This document shows, piece by piece, positions 44,358-57,198 of a stretch of 64,000 bases of DNA (its first letter is position 1; each line of letters begins with the position of its first letter). The notes under the pieces were generated by a model. The model saw nothing but the letters and a program-made list of their open reading frames with translations, was not told the DNA's origin and did not search any database. Source of the stretch: Molanna angustata. Lineage: Eukaryota; Arthropoda; Insecta; Trichoptera; Molannidae. The translations under genes and the position numbers were made by a program. The stretch spans positions 9,029,986 to 9,093,985 of the forward strand of contig OY754964.1 in the NCBI GenBank assembly GCA_963576475.1, written 5' to 3'.

Positions 44358-47300
44358 ATATTGTAAATCCACAATGTAAAGTTATGCATGTCTTCGTACA
44401 GGGGTCAAAAATAATTTGGTTAGTATGTAATTGTAATAATTTATATAGCGTCATTCTCTAATAAAATTTCATTCCAAGGACAGTCTTATTTAATCATAGG
44501 CACTAAACAATGTACATAGGCTTTAGTAATTTATTGATGCTAACAAATAATAATTTACTGAAAAAGTCAGTGGGTTATCTAACTATAATAACCCGTTTTT
44601 TTCTTTGTTTTAAGCGCTTTTGTCCCGTTTCTATCGGGGTACGCTTTGACCATGATCCAAATAATATTTGACCACTATAATGACACGTTTAAACTATAAA
44701 ATGCCTATTACCATAGTGAAATTTATAGATGGGTAGAAATATTTTACAAATGCTGTCTTCAATATTTTACAACTAAACGATCATTTTATTGTTGAGCACA
44801 ATTTGATGTTTTTTATTCGTTAATTTTCTACATTTGTTTTTTTTTACTGATATCCCCTCGGTTGATTATTCTCATAAACTATACAATTTCGTTTGAAACA
44901 TCGATATTGTCAATAGTAAAACATCAGTTGAGAGAGTTATCTGATTGAATAAATAAAACTACCATTATTACACATCTGTGAAATTATGCTAAAATGTTAA
45001 GATCACGGACATATAATAAATGGACAGTTTTCAATTTTCTCGGCGCTTGCAAACTACATTGATTCCACTGCTGGGAGCCTATGCCTCTTATAAATTTTTC
45101 CGATATTTTGTCTTTGAGTTAATTTCTTACAGATCATTGTTTATTTTATGTATTTGTTTTGGTTTCAATACTTCATAATATCTGTGTATAAAGGTGAGCA
45201 TTCTCCTCTCTCGTTTCTGAATGTAATTCATTTCTGTACACAAGTATTGGATATTGAGCATTGAGAAAAATTGTAAAAATAATGTAGGTAGGCAATGCAG
45301 TTAAATTACTATTGTATATGTGTGATTTTTATTAATGAATCGTGTATTCTTTAAAAAAAACACATTGATATTTACACTTATATCATTACAATTATTCACC
45401 CATAGCTTTCTACCCCATATTTTATTCTGCTCTTAGAATATATTAGTGCATTTTTATACAATGATTTTTTATGCGTTTTTTTTTTATTTTCGTTGTTATT
45501 TGTAATATTATCAGTTTTTATGTACGATTGATGTTGGCATTAACTAATACAATGTCTCGAAATCCATTGGCCCCGGCACATGTTTTTTTTGCCTAGTGGG
45601 GAATTGCAGATTCAATGATTATTGTAATTTCTATCAATGTATGTATTAATTAATAAATTCAATTGGTAAACTTATCAAAATATTTTAAATATAGATGAAC
45701 AAAATAATCCAAGAGGGCGGACAGCGCACTACCACTCTACCACCGACCCACCAAAATAAATTTGAAATTTATTTCTCGCGAAACTTGGTAACCTCATACG
45801 AGGCGATGTGTCAACGAAGTATAATGTGGTTGATGTGTCAATCTTTGACATAGCATCTTCATATGTGGCCTGCACGTCGAATGTTGCACTATCCACATTA
45901 TTATCAGTTCGTGGTTGAGTTGAAATTTTCTTAAGACAACATCAATCGACATTGATTAAGTGTTTATGTTAATAGCTCGCATCAATTAACGTCTTTGAGA
46001 TTCATTAACTTTTTATAATGTATGTATGTGACCTCTGCGACCATTAATCACACCATCTCCACACACAGAAGCGGTTCTCACATCTTAAATCTCTGAGATA
46101 CACTAATTTTTAAACGTGAACTTTGTTTGTTTTTTTCTGTAGAAATTTTAAAACCGTCGGCTATTTAGAAAATCTATCAGCTTTATCTACATAGATAATA
46201 ATATATAATTATAGACGTGTATAATTTAAAATTTTCGACAAGTATTATTTTAAGGTTACAAATAAAGTGTTAACAGCCGATCTTAAATAATACGAAACGA
46301 ATAAATAACATCATAAAAAATAACAGGTCCTGGCAAAGCAATACAACTTCATAACTTATTTTAACTATGGAAAATATGAGAGTTTTGGTTTTGTAATAAA
46401 TTTTAAAGCGTATTTTGTCATCGTGTGTTTTTGAATAGTCGTCTTAATTTTGAACCTACGTTATAATAACTATTTTATGCTTGATTATATATGCTTGCAA
46501 CTTCCTTTTTTGCATTGAAGCCTTGGCCTTTGATATGGATGAACAAAGTAAAATACGCTTCAAAAAATAATGATTTAAAAATCAGAATATCATTCAATAA
46601 TCTTTATTTTGGATCTTTTAAACAAAATTCTGTTTTTGAAAATTTTTTTTGGGGTGGAAGGATTTTTTTTTTGTATATTTTTTAATTATTTATTTAGCGT
46701 TTGGCCGCATATTATATCACAATTATAAAATAGGATAAAAATATAAAATTTGCTATTTTTAAGGTAAATTAATGTTGCGCAGGGTTAAGTTGATGGCCAC
46801 CAGATAGTCATTGATCTCCTGGCTGAAAGATATATAAAAATATTTTTTAATAATATTTTTTGACATAGTTTGGGACTTTTTTAAAAAGGCAGAGCGATTT
46901 GCGATTTCGTTGCACGAACATAATAAGCGTAGTTTAGGGAATGTATGAGGATGTATATGAACATGTTACAAGGACATATTCATCCTTCAATCCAGGTAGG
47001 AAGTGTGCAGTAACATTTTTTCGCTTAGCTATATTCAGTCTATTTGGGTATAAATATAAATTATTATCCAATAATATAGTTTCATTTCTGACTAATGACT
47101 GAGTATTTCCTGATATACGATGAAATCTGTTTCAAAATAATAATTTTGATTTTATTGCGTCGTTCGCTAATGATGGAGGCGAGAGAAGTGAGGAATGCTC
47201 TTATATCAAGTCTCAATTAAGATGAACGATAAAATGATACCCGATGATGATGATGCTGATTGCAGACAATCTTTCGACATGGCTTGAGATTGGAATTCGA

Positions 47301-47699
47301 AAGCTGTACCCCCGAAACTGTGGACTGCGGATACAATTAGGTACCTCAGCACAATCAAAAGCAGATAAATATTGCAATTTTAAGAAATATTGTTTTTTTG
47401 AAACAGACTATCTGGCGCACTCAGAAAAAACATTGAAAAGGTGCTAAGGAAGACCCATATGCTATTGCAAAACGATGAGAATAATTAGCGGCAAAAAGTT
47501 TTTTTTTAAGGTTTTATTTTTTTGTTTGACCGTGCGTTGAAATCTTTTGTATTTGATAAAAGTTTATTTGCGCTTGTACCTACGTACTGCGCTACAATTT
47601 CAAGATACCTATAGTGTTTTCAGTTATATTCAAATATTAATGTGATAATGATTGCAGTAGAATTTCCACATTTAATTATTAACAAATAAATATATAATA
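44358..47699. other. Long AT-rich stretch without recognised features
   Basis: 3.3 kb with no coding frame, structured repeat or known transposon piece that I can support. Slightly GC-richer segments (45715-45760, 46890-46930) remain unassigned. Confidence 0.4.
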
Positions 47700-48050
47700 C
47701 TATATATTCAATTGACACGAAAATTTAAATAGGTGCCTTAATATCTTCCTTTCGAACACCAATAACATTTTTTCGTCCTTTTTAATCAGTCCCCAACATT
47801 CTGCTCCGTATGTCAGGACTGGTCGGAGAAGAATTTTGTATATAGGGATCTTAGTGTTTCGCGAGATTAATCTTGACTTGAAATGTTTGAGTAGCCCGTA
47901 AAAACATCTATTCGCCACTGCAAGCCTCGCTTTAATTTCCATGCTAATGTTATTGTCCGAGGTGACCAATGATCCCAGGTAGGTGAAGAATTCAACCGAT
48001 TCTACCCAATGTTTACCCACCAATATTTTCTCATGGTTTTATATGTAGGT
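47700..48050 (-). mobile_element. LINE reverse-transcriptase C-terminal fragment
   Basis: On the minus strand an open stretch encodes KHWVESVEFFTYLGSLVTSD, NNISMEIKARLAVANRCFYG, LLRPVLTYGAECWGLIKKDE and KMLLVFERKILRHLF. This is the segment just after the reverse transcriptase palm (YLGSxxT, EIKxRIxxANxxF, LLRPVLTYGxExW, FERKxLRxxF). Both ends are cut, and the frame is open in between. It is another subfamily, closest in wording to the one at 41 kb. Confidence 0.85.
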
Positions 48051-48465
48051 ACCTAAATACTATCATACCGAGTTCATGTCGTTGAGGTAGGCAGAAAAAC
48101 CGAGCGCCTTTTTGTATACATTCATCGCCTCACTCACAATATATACTCTTACTCGTAATAATGAACAAAAAATACCTACGACGACATAAAAAATAAATTT
48201 TAAATAATACGTACGCATGTTCATGGTATGTTTCTGTCGTATCATAATTTGAACCATGTTGTCACATTGAGATTAAATATTCACTATGAGAGTGTAACTG
48301 GTCCAGAGATAAGCCAAACGGGTTGTCTCCGTTCGGACATGATAATGTAATAATTTACCAATGACAATGAGACAACAAATTCGCGGTGGGCCACCAGTAA
48401 AATTATCATTGTGACAACAGACAAATTGTGTCAATTTTTCAAAAGAAAATGAATTTTGACTCCTT
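48051..48465. other. Spacer, nothing recognised
   Basis: No supported feature. Confidence 0.4.
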
Positions 48466-48940
<475 letters not shown>

Positions 48941-49200
48941 GTACATGATACAAAACATATATATTGCACACTGGCGGGCTTATTGCTATTGGGTTATTTC
49001 TTCCAACCAACCAGATTAGAAAGATTACAAAATATGACAAAATTGTGAATGTAAATCAACAAAAGAATGAAAGTAAAAAAGAACATAAAATATATAACAC
49101 ACTAAAATAACAATTAAAACAGAAAAAAAAATACTATACCTATAGCAAAAAAATAGGATAAGGACAACGAGAGGAACTCGAGATCAGGTGTTCAGGGAAA
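48941..49200 (-). repeat. LINE/SINE 3' tail with conserved hairpin
   Basis: On the minus strand: T-rich block, CTGGTTGGTTGGAAGAAATA, ACCCAATAGCAATAAGCCCG, CCAGTGTGCAATATATATG, then AAATAAAT running into the microsatellite. Same family as 2195-2460. Confidence 0.75.
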
Positions 49201-50100
49201 AAAATATTCCTTCTTTAGTTTTTTTTTAATACGAGTTAGACGATGCAATATCCGGACTTAGGCTTTTACATATTCTTGACGATTGTAGGTACCTACTTTG
49301 AACGATGAGCTGAAAAATTCTATATTGTGGATAGTGATGGATTGTGTTGTATTAATATTTTTATAAATTGAAATGATCAAGTCACCATTTTTCGCCGCTA
49401 ATCTCTACTTTTCCATCGACAGCCGTTCATTACTCATTATTTCAACAACGTTAAACCACATCAGATTATTTATTTTCACCAATGAATATAATATGTAATA
49501 ACCAATCTATTTATTCCGCGCTCAAATTAACAAGGCGTGTTATTAATTATTGTAAACAAAAACATTTCGCTGCAAAAAAATGAAGAAGTAATTACCAAAA
49601 CAGTAGTGGATATGTGCAAGCAATATATAGTTCAGATCTCTATAACGTTTGCCACAGTTTTAGTCCGATATTTGACGTTTCGTTCAAATAGAGTTATAAA
49701 ACAACATACACCGTTCGGTCGTGAAACGATTTATTTTTAAACAACAACCTTTAGTAGTGGAGAGTTTTGTGTATATTTATCAAAGTAAACAAAATAAATT
49801 AAATCATCATCTTCATCATCAGCTTGCTCGATATGACTGAGTCCATCCATCGCACACCATAAATTCATTACAAAAATTGGCTGATGCTGACATCTAAGAA
49901 TGAAATTAAAATTCGTCCGATTTTTTTTTTCATAATAAGAAAAATATATAATTCTATAAAAGGGGACGAGGACGATATCCTGTACCCGCTTGTGTAAAAT
50001 ACTTTTTTTATTGTTGTAGATTTTCCTATTTTTGGACATTATCATTATTATTTCAATTTATGTTTTTTATATAAAATTTTGCATTTTTGTATTATTTACT
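49201..50100. other. Spacer, nothing recognised
   Basis: AT-rich; no supported feature. Confidence 0.4.
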
Positions 50101-50169
50101 TTTTCTTTCTCATGTAGGTATGCTTATTGGTTTTTATTTTTGTTATATGTATTTTTGTACTTGCTCGTA

Positions 50170-50260
50170 ATATTGTATTTACTAGTGTGGTTGACAGGTA
50201 GAAATAGCCTACGGGCAATAAGTCCGCCACATTATGCGATTTGTTTTACATATTAAAAGA
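50170..50260 (+). repeat. LINE/SINE 3' tail, diverged copy
   Basis: GTGGTTGACAGGTAGAAATA, GCCTACGGGCAATAAGTCCG and CCACATTATGCG. The stem GCC/GGC is kept. Confidence 0.55.
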
Positions 50261-50589
50261 ATTTTATTATTTTTTTTATTATAGATAAATTGAATTTATT
50301 TATATGAATTTACAATATGTAAAAAAACACAAAATTTTTGGTTTAATATTTAAATGTTTTTACATTAATATACGTACATACACACCATCACGGAATATCC
50401 CAAAATATAAGGTAACCAGCGACAAGTGTTTGGATGTGTATTACCTTAAAAAAAAGCACAGCACATGCGTGTATCTCCACATCCACATCTCGTCCCGCTT
50501 AAAAATACAACATTCAGAATGGGCGGTGAAACACATTGCTGAACTTTGTAACATGTTATTGTTGCCTGTTGTAATTTCGATTATTTAGC
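50261..50589. other. Unassigned; possible LINE tail trace
   Basis: CGTACATACACACCATCACG at 50370-50390 is similar to the inverse of the LINE 3' end CGTGATGGTATGTATGT. A 94-codon plus frame spans it without a recognisable domain. Confidence 0.3.
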
Positions 50590-50658
50590 TCTTACTGAAC
50601 ACCCGAAAATGATGATTATAGAAAAAAGTGGAAGCACCATTCCAAGCCGTTGCCTCAC
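50590..50658 (-). repeat. Dispersed repeat, GTGARGCACCGRCTT family, copy 2
   Basis: On the minus strand GTGAGGCAACGGCTTGGAAT, GGTGCTTCCACTTTTTTCTA and TTTTCGGGTGTTCAGTAAGA. Aligns with 6460-6534 and 56191-56265. Confidence 0.65.
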
Positions 50659-51274
50659 ACCAAAAAAGATCATTCAGAAAGAACGGAACGGAAAAATAAT
50701 AATAATTTATGCCTCTTTCCGGGCGTAGTAAATTTACTGTAGAGTTTCGTGTTGGCCACTACCAACACACGTGTTTATCTCTCTAGATACTTTTTTTCAG
50801 TTGCAAACTTATCCAATATGCCTTCTTCGCATTTTTAGCGTTTGCTTCACGCGATGTTTCTAACGAGATATTATAATTATTATATTTCTAACTTATTTTT
50901 TCTTCGCGTTTTTTTACAGCCATCCGGTTGTTCGGTAGGTAAATGCTATTTCGTGATCGTGTTTAATTAAAAAAAAATGGCGCAAAAAAAAACGACAACA
51001 ATCATTTGAGAGCTCTTCCTTTAATCGAATCACGACTGCGATGCGTTTGATCTTTTATATGCGATATGAGTCAAACTAATTAGGGAAGTGAATACTTGAA
51101 TACATGATTTTTTTATTTAATTAAATGTATACATAATCTCAAATCTCAACGCTGTTGTATTTCTCTTTTTTCGATTTTAATTAACGAATATTCGATGGAC
51201 GATACCTTTTCGAAAAAAAAAAATCGAAAGTGCATTGAATGTCGCAATATTTTAAGAATGTACTCTAGTCTTAA
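50659..51274. other. Spacer, nothing recognised
   Basis: No supported feature. Confidence 0.4.
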
Positions 51275-51725
51275 TTAATAATAAAATAAATTAGGATGAT
51301 TTTTATAGCGCCGTTTTTTTGATAACCTCACCTCAAAGGCACTTTGAATATACCTATTACAGGTTTTTGTAAGACTCGCGGAAGAAGTGAGTTTTTAGGT
51401 GTTTTCTGAATAGTGCTAAGTTGTCGATTTGCCTCAGTTCAGGTGGTAGTTTATTCCACGAGGCTGGTCCAGCCACAGCAAAAGCACGATCACCGAAGGA
51501 TGTAGTGTTGACTCTATTTATTTCAGTCAACTTGCCAATCATGGATGTGGTGGCTGACCGAAGTGTTTGTTGTCGCTCGTTTACGGTGAGAGGGATGCAG
51601 AAGTCTGAAAGATACGTGGGAGCCATGCCATGGATTGCTTTGAAAGTCAACAAACATAATTTGTACTTGATTCTCTCTGGCACTTTTAGCCAGTGAAGAT
51701 TTATAATTGAATTGCCTAATTATAT
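51275..51725 (-). mobile_element. CR1/L2-type LINE C-terminal end with 3' tail
   Basis: On the minus strand: NLHWLKVPERIKYKLCLLTF, KAIHGMAPTYLSDFCIPL, TTSFGDRAFAVAGPASWNKL, PPELRQIDNLALFRKHLKTH, then a stop at 51357. This is the classic C-terminus of CR1/L2-group LINEs (RIxYKLxLLxFKxxHGxAPxYL ... AGPxxWNxLPxxLR ... FKxxLKTxLF). After the stop comes AGTGCCTTTGAGGTGAGGTT and CGGCGCTATAAAAATC, the GCGC hairpin tail of such LINEs. The last 108 codons are intact. Upstream it is truncated and a frame slip near 51690 ends the match. Confidence 0.88.
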
Positions 51726-51964
51726 TTTTTAAAAAAACATAATATTTTTCTAGACAAATTTTCACTAGGTGGATCAAATCTCGCAAAACTCGGTTGCAAG
51801 TTCGTCAGATGAGGAAGAAGTTACCTAATTCAAAAACCGATATTTAGAAAAAACGCGTCATGCGTCTCTTCTTTACGATTGGATACAATGGATTTTTTCC
51901 ATGTTGGGAGTGAATGATTTTGTTTTACAAATTAATATCTTAATTGGGAATTAAATGATAATGC

Positions 51965-52225
51965 ATATGAACGTTGCGCAAGCGTTTAAAGTGATCACGT
52001 ACACCATCATTTTCAATGTGTTAGCTATAGGACTAATTTTAAATTATTTTTTTGCAAACTGAAAGCGCCCTTGAGGTGACCACGGTTGTCACTAAACGGC
52101 GCTTTATAAATTGTCATTATTATTATTATATCCGATGACAGTTAGTAAGCGTTGTAGGTGCCTTGATTTACCGGTTCTCCATTAATATTCCAACATCGTC
52201 TATATTAAGATATTAATTTGTCAAA
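51965..52225. mobile_element. Half copy of foldback family with nested LINE tail
   Basis: GAACGTTGCGCAAGCG, AAAGTGATCACGTACACC ... TCCGATGACAGTTAGTAAGC and GTTGTAGGTGCCTTGATTTA match the right arm of the foldback family (see 62990-63130). The arm is broken at ACC/TCC by an inserted segment of about 120 bp. Confidence 0.7.
52012..52130 (+). mobile_element. Very short CR1/L2 LINE tail, nested
   Basis: AAAGCGCCCTTGAGGTGACC, ACGGTTGTCACTAAACGGCG and CTTTATAAATTGTC plus ATT repeats. It is the same tail type as 51280-51355 in the other orientation. It splits the foldback arm, so it is younger than the arm. Confidence 0.7.
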
Positions 52226-54144
52226 AATATTTTTTTTTCACGATCTTCCCATTTACAAAATTTTCACTAAGTATATTTTTTTAATTAAAAAAATTGTTTC
52301 CCAGGTTTATGTTGCTATGCTCGTTGCAAAAAATGTCTACGACTGAAGATTTTATATTATGTTGAATAGGTATTATATTTTGACCAAAAAATAATTTTTT
52401 GCTCGTTTTAAGACCAACAAAAAAGAGAACAAAAGAATCAATATTTAATAACGACAAATAAATAAGTATTAATATAATAAATTATTATTATTCATAAAAT
52501 GTCTATCTGCCCAACTTATTCAATGATAGAGAAACTTCATTACATCAATCATGATTTTGTTGACTTTTCTAATTTAATTTCTATTGGATGGTGAGTATGA
52601 ATGTGCAAAAGATTATGATCTTAGATGATCATAAACAATTATATCTGTAACACGGGAAATAATATAACTAAATGTCAAAATATATCATTCATTACTCCAT
52701 GTATGTATAGATAATATAAATGTAACTAAGGTACAGTAGTACCACAATTCTCGAAAGTTAAACAACAAATAATTTTTAAACTATATTTTTGGCACCTCAA
52801 ACAATTGAAATTACTCATAGTTACGACTGATTTATTACAAAAGATATTATAATAAATAAGTTAGTACATTTTTTGTATTTGTGTAAACTCTTTACCCAAC
52901 CTACGAAGATTCCTACATAATTATAATGTATTTTATCTAGCTACAATTTGGTCAACCAATATTATGTTATATTCGTTAGTATTTTCCAACTGTCGATTTG
53001 TTCAAGAGAACTTTGTTCTTTTAACATATCTACAATGTTTCAAGCCAGGATACGCGAGAATTTTATGCAGGGTCTACTTTTTTCACGGCTTTTCCAACTT
53101 TGAAGTCAAAAAACACCAATTTAGAGGCTTCGCAGCATATACGTTCCTTATACGGATTTACTCAGAATTTGGAGTAGAACATTTCGTGTGTCTGTGTGTG
53201 TGTGTGTCCATCCCCCCCTTATAACTTTTGATCCGCTCAATTTACAAAGCCCAAAATTTCAGAATATATAAAAAATTATAGGCCTACAAAACTTTTATAC
53301 TCAGAATTTTGAATATTTGTTTCAGTCAGGGGTTATCAACTTTTGAAGTTTTGGTTTATTTTTCCATATATCTCAGACAAATACCAAATCTCAAATTTTT
53401 TTTTTCAAAATAATTCCAGGGTTTCTCAAACATTTTTTTTAAGAAAAATATTTTTTTATTATAAATTTATGAGTTTAACTGTCTATATTTCCAAATATTT
53501 TAAAAATATCGAAAAAAGCCGAAACATCCCAACTATATCATTTAATTTTCTATAAAAAATATTAATATTGTATAGTAAAAATATTAATATTCTGTTTTCA
53601 TATTCTGGGTAGAAAAAAGGACTGACCTCCATACTATCCTATCTTGACATACATGCCTAGGTACATGTGTTGTATAGAAAATCAAATATCTTAAAATATT
53701 AAATAATTTGTATTTATGGGTTTATAGTTTGGTACTTATTCTTCAACTATACGTACTATCGCTATCGACAGTTGGATCTCATGTGTAACATGCAACTAGT
53801 AAAATAAAATAAATGGTTAGTGTAAGAATTGTCCAAATGATTGAAGGTAAGATTACTCCTGTGATGGAAGGAGGGACATATTATGAGTGAAACGTGGGTG
53901 ACACAATTTTAAACATATGTATTTAGTTTTCAAATAGCTATGTATGTGTAAATGGTACTTCGGAAATGGAGGTCCATATGTACTTTCATCAGAGTATCGA
54001 ATCCAACTAATGAAAGTGATGTAGTGTATATACATATATCATGTAGATAGAAGTAAGGAGATTAACCTCTTGTCTCTGCCCACACATTGAACGTGAATCG
54101 ACATTTGGACAGAATAGACTGACAATGATAACACACGTATAGCG
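52226..54144. other. Spacer with a TG-rich run
   Basis: AT-rich. GTGTGTCTGTGTGTGTGTGT followed by a C run at 53186-53217 sits in a segment (53040-53420) that reads like an old repeat but could not be named. Confidence 0.35.
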
Positions 54145-54174
54145 ATAATTTAACCATCGCGATGGTTAAATTAT
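54145..54174. repeat. Perfect 30-bp palindrome
   Basis: ATAATTTAACCATCG joined directly to its exact reverse complement, with no spacer. Shortly after, GTCAATTTTACCT is repeated at 54191-54203 and 54218-54230. Confidence 0.9.
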
Positions 54175-54230
54175 ATATCTTATTTATACTGTCAATTTTA
54201 CCTCATGCAATTTAAGGGTCAATTTTACCT

Positions 54231-54753
54231 TATACAGTGTGTAATATTACAATTAAAAGTACCTACACAAAGATAATGAAAGAATAGAGTAAATAATGTG
54301 ATTATGTAGGCTTGAGATGAAAAACACAGAAAATAATAATGAAAAACTTAATATATCGATCGATTTCAAAATACATCAAGTCCTATTGATCGAATTCCAT
54401 TTTGTTCTCAATAGATAGAAAACACGCAAATTCGTATAGATATTTATTTTTTTTCCAACAAAAAAGATTTTTTTTGACAGAGAAAGAAGAATGGCGCAAT
54501 AAAAATGAACTTCTCAATAGATTTTCTATCTCTAAAAAAGAAATAAACAAAATTCTTAGGAACAGAACCTTAGATGCCTGTAGAGATAACTCACCACAGC
54601 AATAAAGTGGTTAATTATGTACCTACGATTGTATTAAAAAAAAACAATTTTGCAATCTACTTAAGGAACGGTGAATAATTCGGTAGGAAGGTATGTATTA
54701 ATCATAATAGTCGATAATTTTTATGTTCGCCAAAAGACATGTACAATATGTAC
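54231..54753. other. Spacer, nothing recognised
   Basis: No supported feature. A 67-codon plus frame (54402-54605) is unremarkable. Confidence 0.4.
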
Positions 54754-54767
54754 ATAGGTAAGTTCTT
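54754..54767. repeat. Target-site duplication, left
   Basis: ATAGGTAAGTTCTT, identical to 55614-55627. Confidence 0.85.
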
Positions 54768-55613
54768 CTTCTTCTGCTTTGGTTAGGACTGTATCCTGTT
54801 ATTCTCGGAGCCTGCTCTTGTGAAGTGGACGTCCAGCTATCCTTCCATCTTATGGGTGGTCTTCCAGGGGGTCTGCCATTTGTTATCTCCCCATCCGCTG
54901 CCATCCTCACCACTCGATCCGAACCCGCTCTCCCCACATGATCTCTCCAGAATCGTCTTCGTGTTCTTCCCCATCGCACAACATCTTCGACATCACAGAT
55001 TCTTCTTATCTCCGAGTTCCTTACTCTGTCAAGAAGTGTTACGCCTGCGATGGGTCGTAGAGTCTTCATCTCAGTGGTTCTTAGGAGGTTTTTTGTTCTG
55101 GCGGTGTCAGCTCTTGTTTCTATGCCGTTTGTCATGATCGGCCTTACACAGGTCTTATAGATTCTTACCTTACTCTCCTTCAGCATGTCTCTGTTTCTCC
55201 ATACAGCATTTTTCAAGCATCCAGCCACGACGGCGGCCTTATTCGCTTGCTCTCTTACTTCGTCAAAGAGGTTACTGCTGCTGGACACTTCGACACCCAA
55301 GTACTTAAATCGCATCACTTGTTCTATGGTTTTATTTTCGATTGCAAGTTTGCATCGTACTGGATGCCTTGAGGTGACCATGATTTTTGTTTTGTCTACT
55401 GAGATTTTCATGTTAAATCGTTGAGAGGATAAATGGAATCTATAAAGCAGTCTCTGAAGATCATCTTCGGAATTGGCAATTAGGACAGCGTCATCTGCAT
55501 AGCATATTATATCAATTTTTTTATCTCCCATAGTGTAACCCAGCCCCAATGATTTGACATCTACAATTATTTCATCCATAATGATATTGAACGAAAAAGG
55601 GCTTAAGTAAGTT
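54768..55613 (-). mobile_element. Young 5'-truncated LINE with reverse-transcriptase YADD
   Basis: An 846-bp insertion between perfect 14-bp duplications, with (GAA)n at its 3' end. The minus frame is open from the 5' junction through the whole element: SPFSFNIIMDEI (motif B/LSPxLFN), CYADDAVLIANSEDDLQRLL (motif C with both Asp), FNMKISVDKTKIMV, FKYLGVEVSSSSNLFDEVRE, CVRPIMTNGIETRADTARTK, then GRTRRRFWRDHVGRAGSDRV and NGRPPGRPPIRWKDSWTS. It starts within the palm, so finger motifs are gone. The frame overruns into flanking DNA to 54698. Lack of any lesion and perfect duplications mean a recent insertion. The same family left the fragment at 4911-5000. Confidence 0.92.
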
Positions 55614-55627
55614 ATAGGTAAGTTCTT
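55614..55627. repeat. Target-site duplication, right
   Basis: ATAGGTAAGTTCTT, matching 54754-54767. Confidence 0.85.
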
Positions 55628-56190
55628 AAGGAAAAATCGAAATAAGGATCGGATTCGAGTATAAAAAGTAAGGCTACCGGGATTATTTTTTTTTCATCAT
55701 ATACTTATTCGAAATTAATATTACGGTTACAGTTTGAGCTAAAATTAGCATGTATGAAAAGTATATACGATGATATCATATTAATCGTATATTTGGTCTG
55801 TTCGATCGTTGCCCTTCATTAAGCGATCACACTTTATCTCAAAATGATATCATTCCATCGTAAAACAGTTGAAAGTGTGAGATGGCAATTAATCAGATAA
55901 AATGGCATCTAGAGATCAGTAACTGGAGCAACTACTGACAACTCACTAAAGAGAGAAAGTTATCAGCTATCTATATATGTATATATACCAACGCCTATAA
56001 AACATCAATTGATAATTAAATAATTATTGCAAAAAAAATAACAACTAGGCTCGTAAAATAAATACATAAATCTTAAAAAATACAATTCTATGAAAAATAT
56101 AATTATTGTGATAGGTTATAGTTATGGTACCTAATTTTTTTAATGAAATCAAATAATTTTTAATTACCTACATTTCCATAAAAAAAATAT
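55628..56190. other. Spacer, nothing recognised
   Basis: No supported feature. Confidence 0.4.
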
Positions 56191-56265
56191 GTGAGGCACC
56201 GGCTTGGAATAGTGCGTCCAATCTTTTCTATTATCATCGTTTCGGGTTTTGCGTAAGAGTCGGGT
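56191..56265 (+). repeat. Dispersed repeat, GTGARGCACCGRCTT family, copy 3
   Basis: GTGAGGCACCGGCTTGGAAT, AGTGCGTCCAATCTTTTCTA and GTTTCGGGTTTTGCGTAAGA. Aligns with 6460-6534. Confidence 0.65.
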
Positions 56266-57198
56266 AATCGAAAATACAACAAACAAAGAACGTGTCAATT
56301 ACAAACGGGCTCTCTATTTCAATATGGAATTAAACTTTATATTTTAATAAACAAATTATATTTAATTATCATAAACGTACACTGCGCAAGCTAAAACACT
56401 TCACAATGGTTAAATATTTTTAAATGAATTAAGGTATCATAGAAAAAATAGACATGCACCTGTGAATGTTACTTTCTCACTTAAGAGATATCTGGACATT
56501 TATTTAGACGGATAAATCTCTTAACATACATACACCCTCACATGCCTACAAAAGTTAGGCACAAACACTATTACACTTTGATATAGGAACATACAAAATA
56601 AAAATATATTTATTTTATCAGAAAAAGGTATCAAAATTAAAATTAACAATGATTTGTTGATTAATAAACTCAGTCGCTTTCGGCAATCAATGTTGCGGAT
56701 AAACACGACGCGATTAAAAATACGTAAATTTAATTTTCCTCGAATGAAATAATAAAAAAAAACGGAGTGACATATAGAACTTCTAAATTCTAAATAAATC
56801 AGAAATGGTGACCACGTAACCGAATAATAAATCGTGAACATATATATATTTTTTGCTACGATATAACAAATTAACGCAAAGCGCTGGATGCTAATCGGTT
56901 GATATTATATTATGATAGATCACGACAAATTCATAATTAAAACAAATTTAGAGTTTTGTTTTTTAGCCGGACAAATTATACAAGGAAGCGATTAATTATA
57001 AAATGATCGACTGACCGCAACGCAAACTAAAGAAGCGAACAAAAATAAGTAGCCTTGCTAACTTTAGCCAACATAGAAGAATATACAATTAAAAATAACG
57101 ATAATATAGCTCTTCTCTTCGAGTACAAACAGTAAGAGCATGGAATAACTTGACCGGTGACGATTCGCCATCTCAAACTATAAAACTAATTGAGAAAA
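56266..57198. other. Spacer, nothing recognised
   Basis: A 106-codon minus frame (56521-56841) has no recognisable domain. Confidence 0.4.

Noticed and set aside
53040..53420. Segment with TG run and CATCCCCCCC as a recognisable transposon
   Set aside because: The composition suggests an old repeat, but I found no termini, coding motif or second copy.
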